Shown here one piece after another: positions 5,548 to 6,448 of a DNA stretch of 6,448 nucleotides. The DNA is from Actinomycetota bacterium. Lineage in GTDB: Bacteria > Actinomycetota > Acidimicrobiia > IMCC26256. Under the pieces are notes generated by a model that saw nothing but the letters and a program-made list of their open reading frames with translations, ran no database searches and was not told the DNA's origin. Each line of letters begins with the position of its first letter. Position 1 is the first letter of the stretch. The translations under genes were made by a program, and so were the position numbers. The stretch lies in contig WLHA01000073.1 in the NCBI GenBank assembly GCA_009702955.1, forward strand, positions 1 through 6,448, in the 5' to 3' direction.

Positions 5548-6448
5548 CTAGCGGAACCGCATCACGCCATCATCGACGTGGCTCTTGCGGAAGAGCTTTC
5601 GGTCGTGGGCATAGTCCTGCGGATTGATCCAGGGTGCACGATCGCCTTGATGTGGCATGCGATCCATGTGCCTCTGCATATACCCGGGAGTGAACCCCTC
5701 TACCCACGCTCGCTCCGGCATGCCGGCATCCTCGGGGCGGAGGCGAGGCGTGCACTCAACCGCACCTATTGACTCCATGTGGTTGAGGAGTCTGCATACG
5801 TACTCGCAGATGAGATCCGTTCGAAGCGTCCATGAAGCATTTACATAGCCGAATGAAGACGAGAGGTTTGGAACTCCAGAGTATGCAAGGCCCTTGTAAG
5901 ACCATGTATCTGCAAAATCAATCGGTGCTCCATCGAGTGTGAACTCGACCTCTCCGAGCGTCACCATTGATAAGCCTGTTGCGGTGATGATGATGTCGCA
6001 ATCGAGTTGTTCGCCAGAACCAGTCTCAATCCCGGTCTCGTTGAAGTTTGCGACAGTGTCGGTAACCACAGAGGCGCGCCCCTTACGCATATCTGAGAAG
6101 AGGTCGCCATTTGTAACCAAGCAGACGCGCTGGTCCCATGGATTGTAAGAAGGAGTGAAGTGCCTCTCGACGTCGAAGTCTTCACCGAGTTGCTTGCGCA
6201 CGGAGTCGATTAAGAACTTCTTGACATCCTCAGGCTTCTTGCGAGACCTGCGATAGAAGAATCGCTGCATGTTTGTGTTCTTCCAGCGAGTTATCCGATA
6301 CGCAAGCATTGCCGGCAGAAACTTGTTAAGGCGATTGGCGATTCGATCAACATCTGGACGTGATACCAAATATGTAGGCGAGCGCTGCAGCATCGTTACA
6401 TGTGCCGCTGTTTTGGCTAGCGAAGGCACCAGCGTGATAGCCGTTGCA
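5548..6448 (-). CDS. Flavin-containing monooxygenase, FMO/Baeyer-Villiger type (N-terminal part beyond window)
   Basis: The minus-strand frame is open to the right edge. The last bases read ATAITLVPSLAK, the part right after the GxG of the second Rossmann (NADPH-binding) motif, so the true start lies outside; the GTG at 6429 is internal. About 299 residues are visible, and the missing part should hold the FAD-binding GxGxxG and any FxGxxxHxxxW fingerprint. Visible motifs are AAHVTMLQRSPTYLVSRP after the dinucleotide motif, HFTPSYNPWDQRVCLV around 6116-6162, the family-typical DIIITATGL around 5970-5996, and FGYVNASWTLRTDL around 5814-5855. Enzymes of this group use FAD, NADPH and oxygen to oxygenate ketones or N/S-containing compounds. 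Without the N-terminus, Baeyer-Villiger enzymes cannot be told from other FMOs. It converges on the secreted-protein gene across a repeat-rich gap and ends in TAG. Confidence 0.9.
   Translation of the reverse strand, partial: ATAITLVPSLAKTAAHVTMLQRSPTYLVSRPDVDRIANRLNKFLPAMLAYRITRWKNTNMQRFFYRRSRKKPEDVKKFLIDSVRKQLGEDFDVERHFTPSYNPWDQRVCLVTNGDLFSDMRKGRASVVTDTVANFNETGIETGSGEQLDCDIIITATGLSMVTLGEVEFTLDGAPIDFADTWSYKGLAYSGVPNLSSSFGYVNASWTLRTDLICEYVCRLLNHMESIGAVECTPRLRPEDAGMPERAWVEGFTPGYMQRHMDRMPHQGDRAPWINPQDYAHDRKLFRKSHVDDGVMRFR

Overview
The window looks like chromosomal DNA from an actinobacterium of moderate GC content (low-to-mid 50s by eye). An aquatic member of the Acidimicrobiia is a reasonable guess but is not proven. 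Three things point that way: an F420-type luciferase-like oxidoreductase, an actinobacterial-style flavin monooxygenase, and an alkaline-phosphatase-superfamily protein with a SLHGM motif.

Layout from left to right. (1) A long minus-strand gene occupies 1-1180 and runs off the left edge. It is a predicted nucleotide pyrophosphatase/phosphodiesterase-like member of the alkaline phosphatase superfamily. (2) A 161-bp divergent intergenic region follows. (3) A complete UDP-glucose 4-epimerase gene (galE type, 1342-2292, plus) converges, with only 8 bp between stop codons, on (4) a complete LLM-class F420-dependent oxidoreductase (2301-3380, minus). (5) Two plus-strand tRNA genes, Pro(UGG) and Gly(UCC), are separated by about 190 bp holding short tandem repeats. 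(6) A strong perfect hairpin then leads directly into a gene for a secreted protein of unknown function (3846-5297, plus). (7) A repeat-rich convergent intergenic region (5294-5547) holds seven copies of a 17-bp repeat starting over the stop codon, three copies of a 13-bp repeat, two copies of an 8-bp repeat and a GC-rich hairpin. (8) The C-terminal part of a flavin-dependent monooxygenase (5548-6448, minus) runs off the right edge.

The genes do not form an obvious operon or pathway: strands alternate and the predicted functions are unrelated (sugar nucleotide metabolism, F420 and flavin redox chemistry, phosphoester hydrolysis, translation). GalE and the phosphodiesterase-like protein may both serve surface polysaccharide metabolism, but that is only inference. 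I see no mobile-element gene, CRISPR array or defence system. The least ordinary part is 3540-5531: an orphan secreted protein bracketed by several unrelated families of short tandem repeats, some sharing a TAGAGA core.
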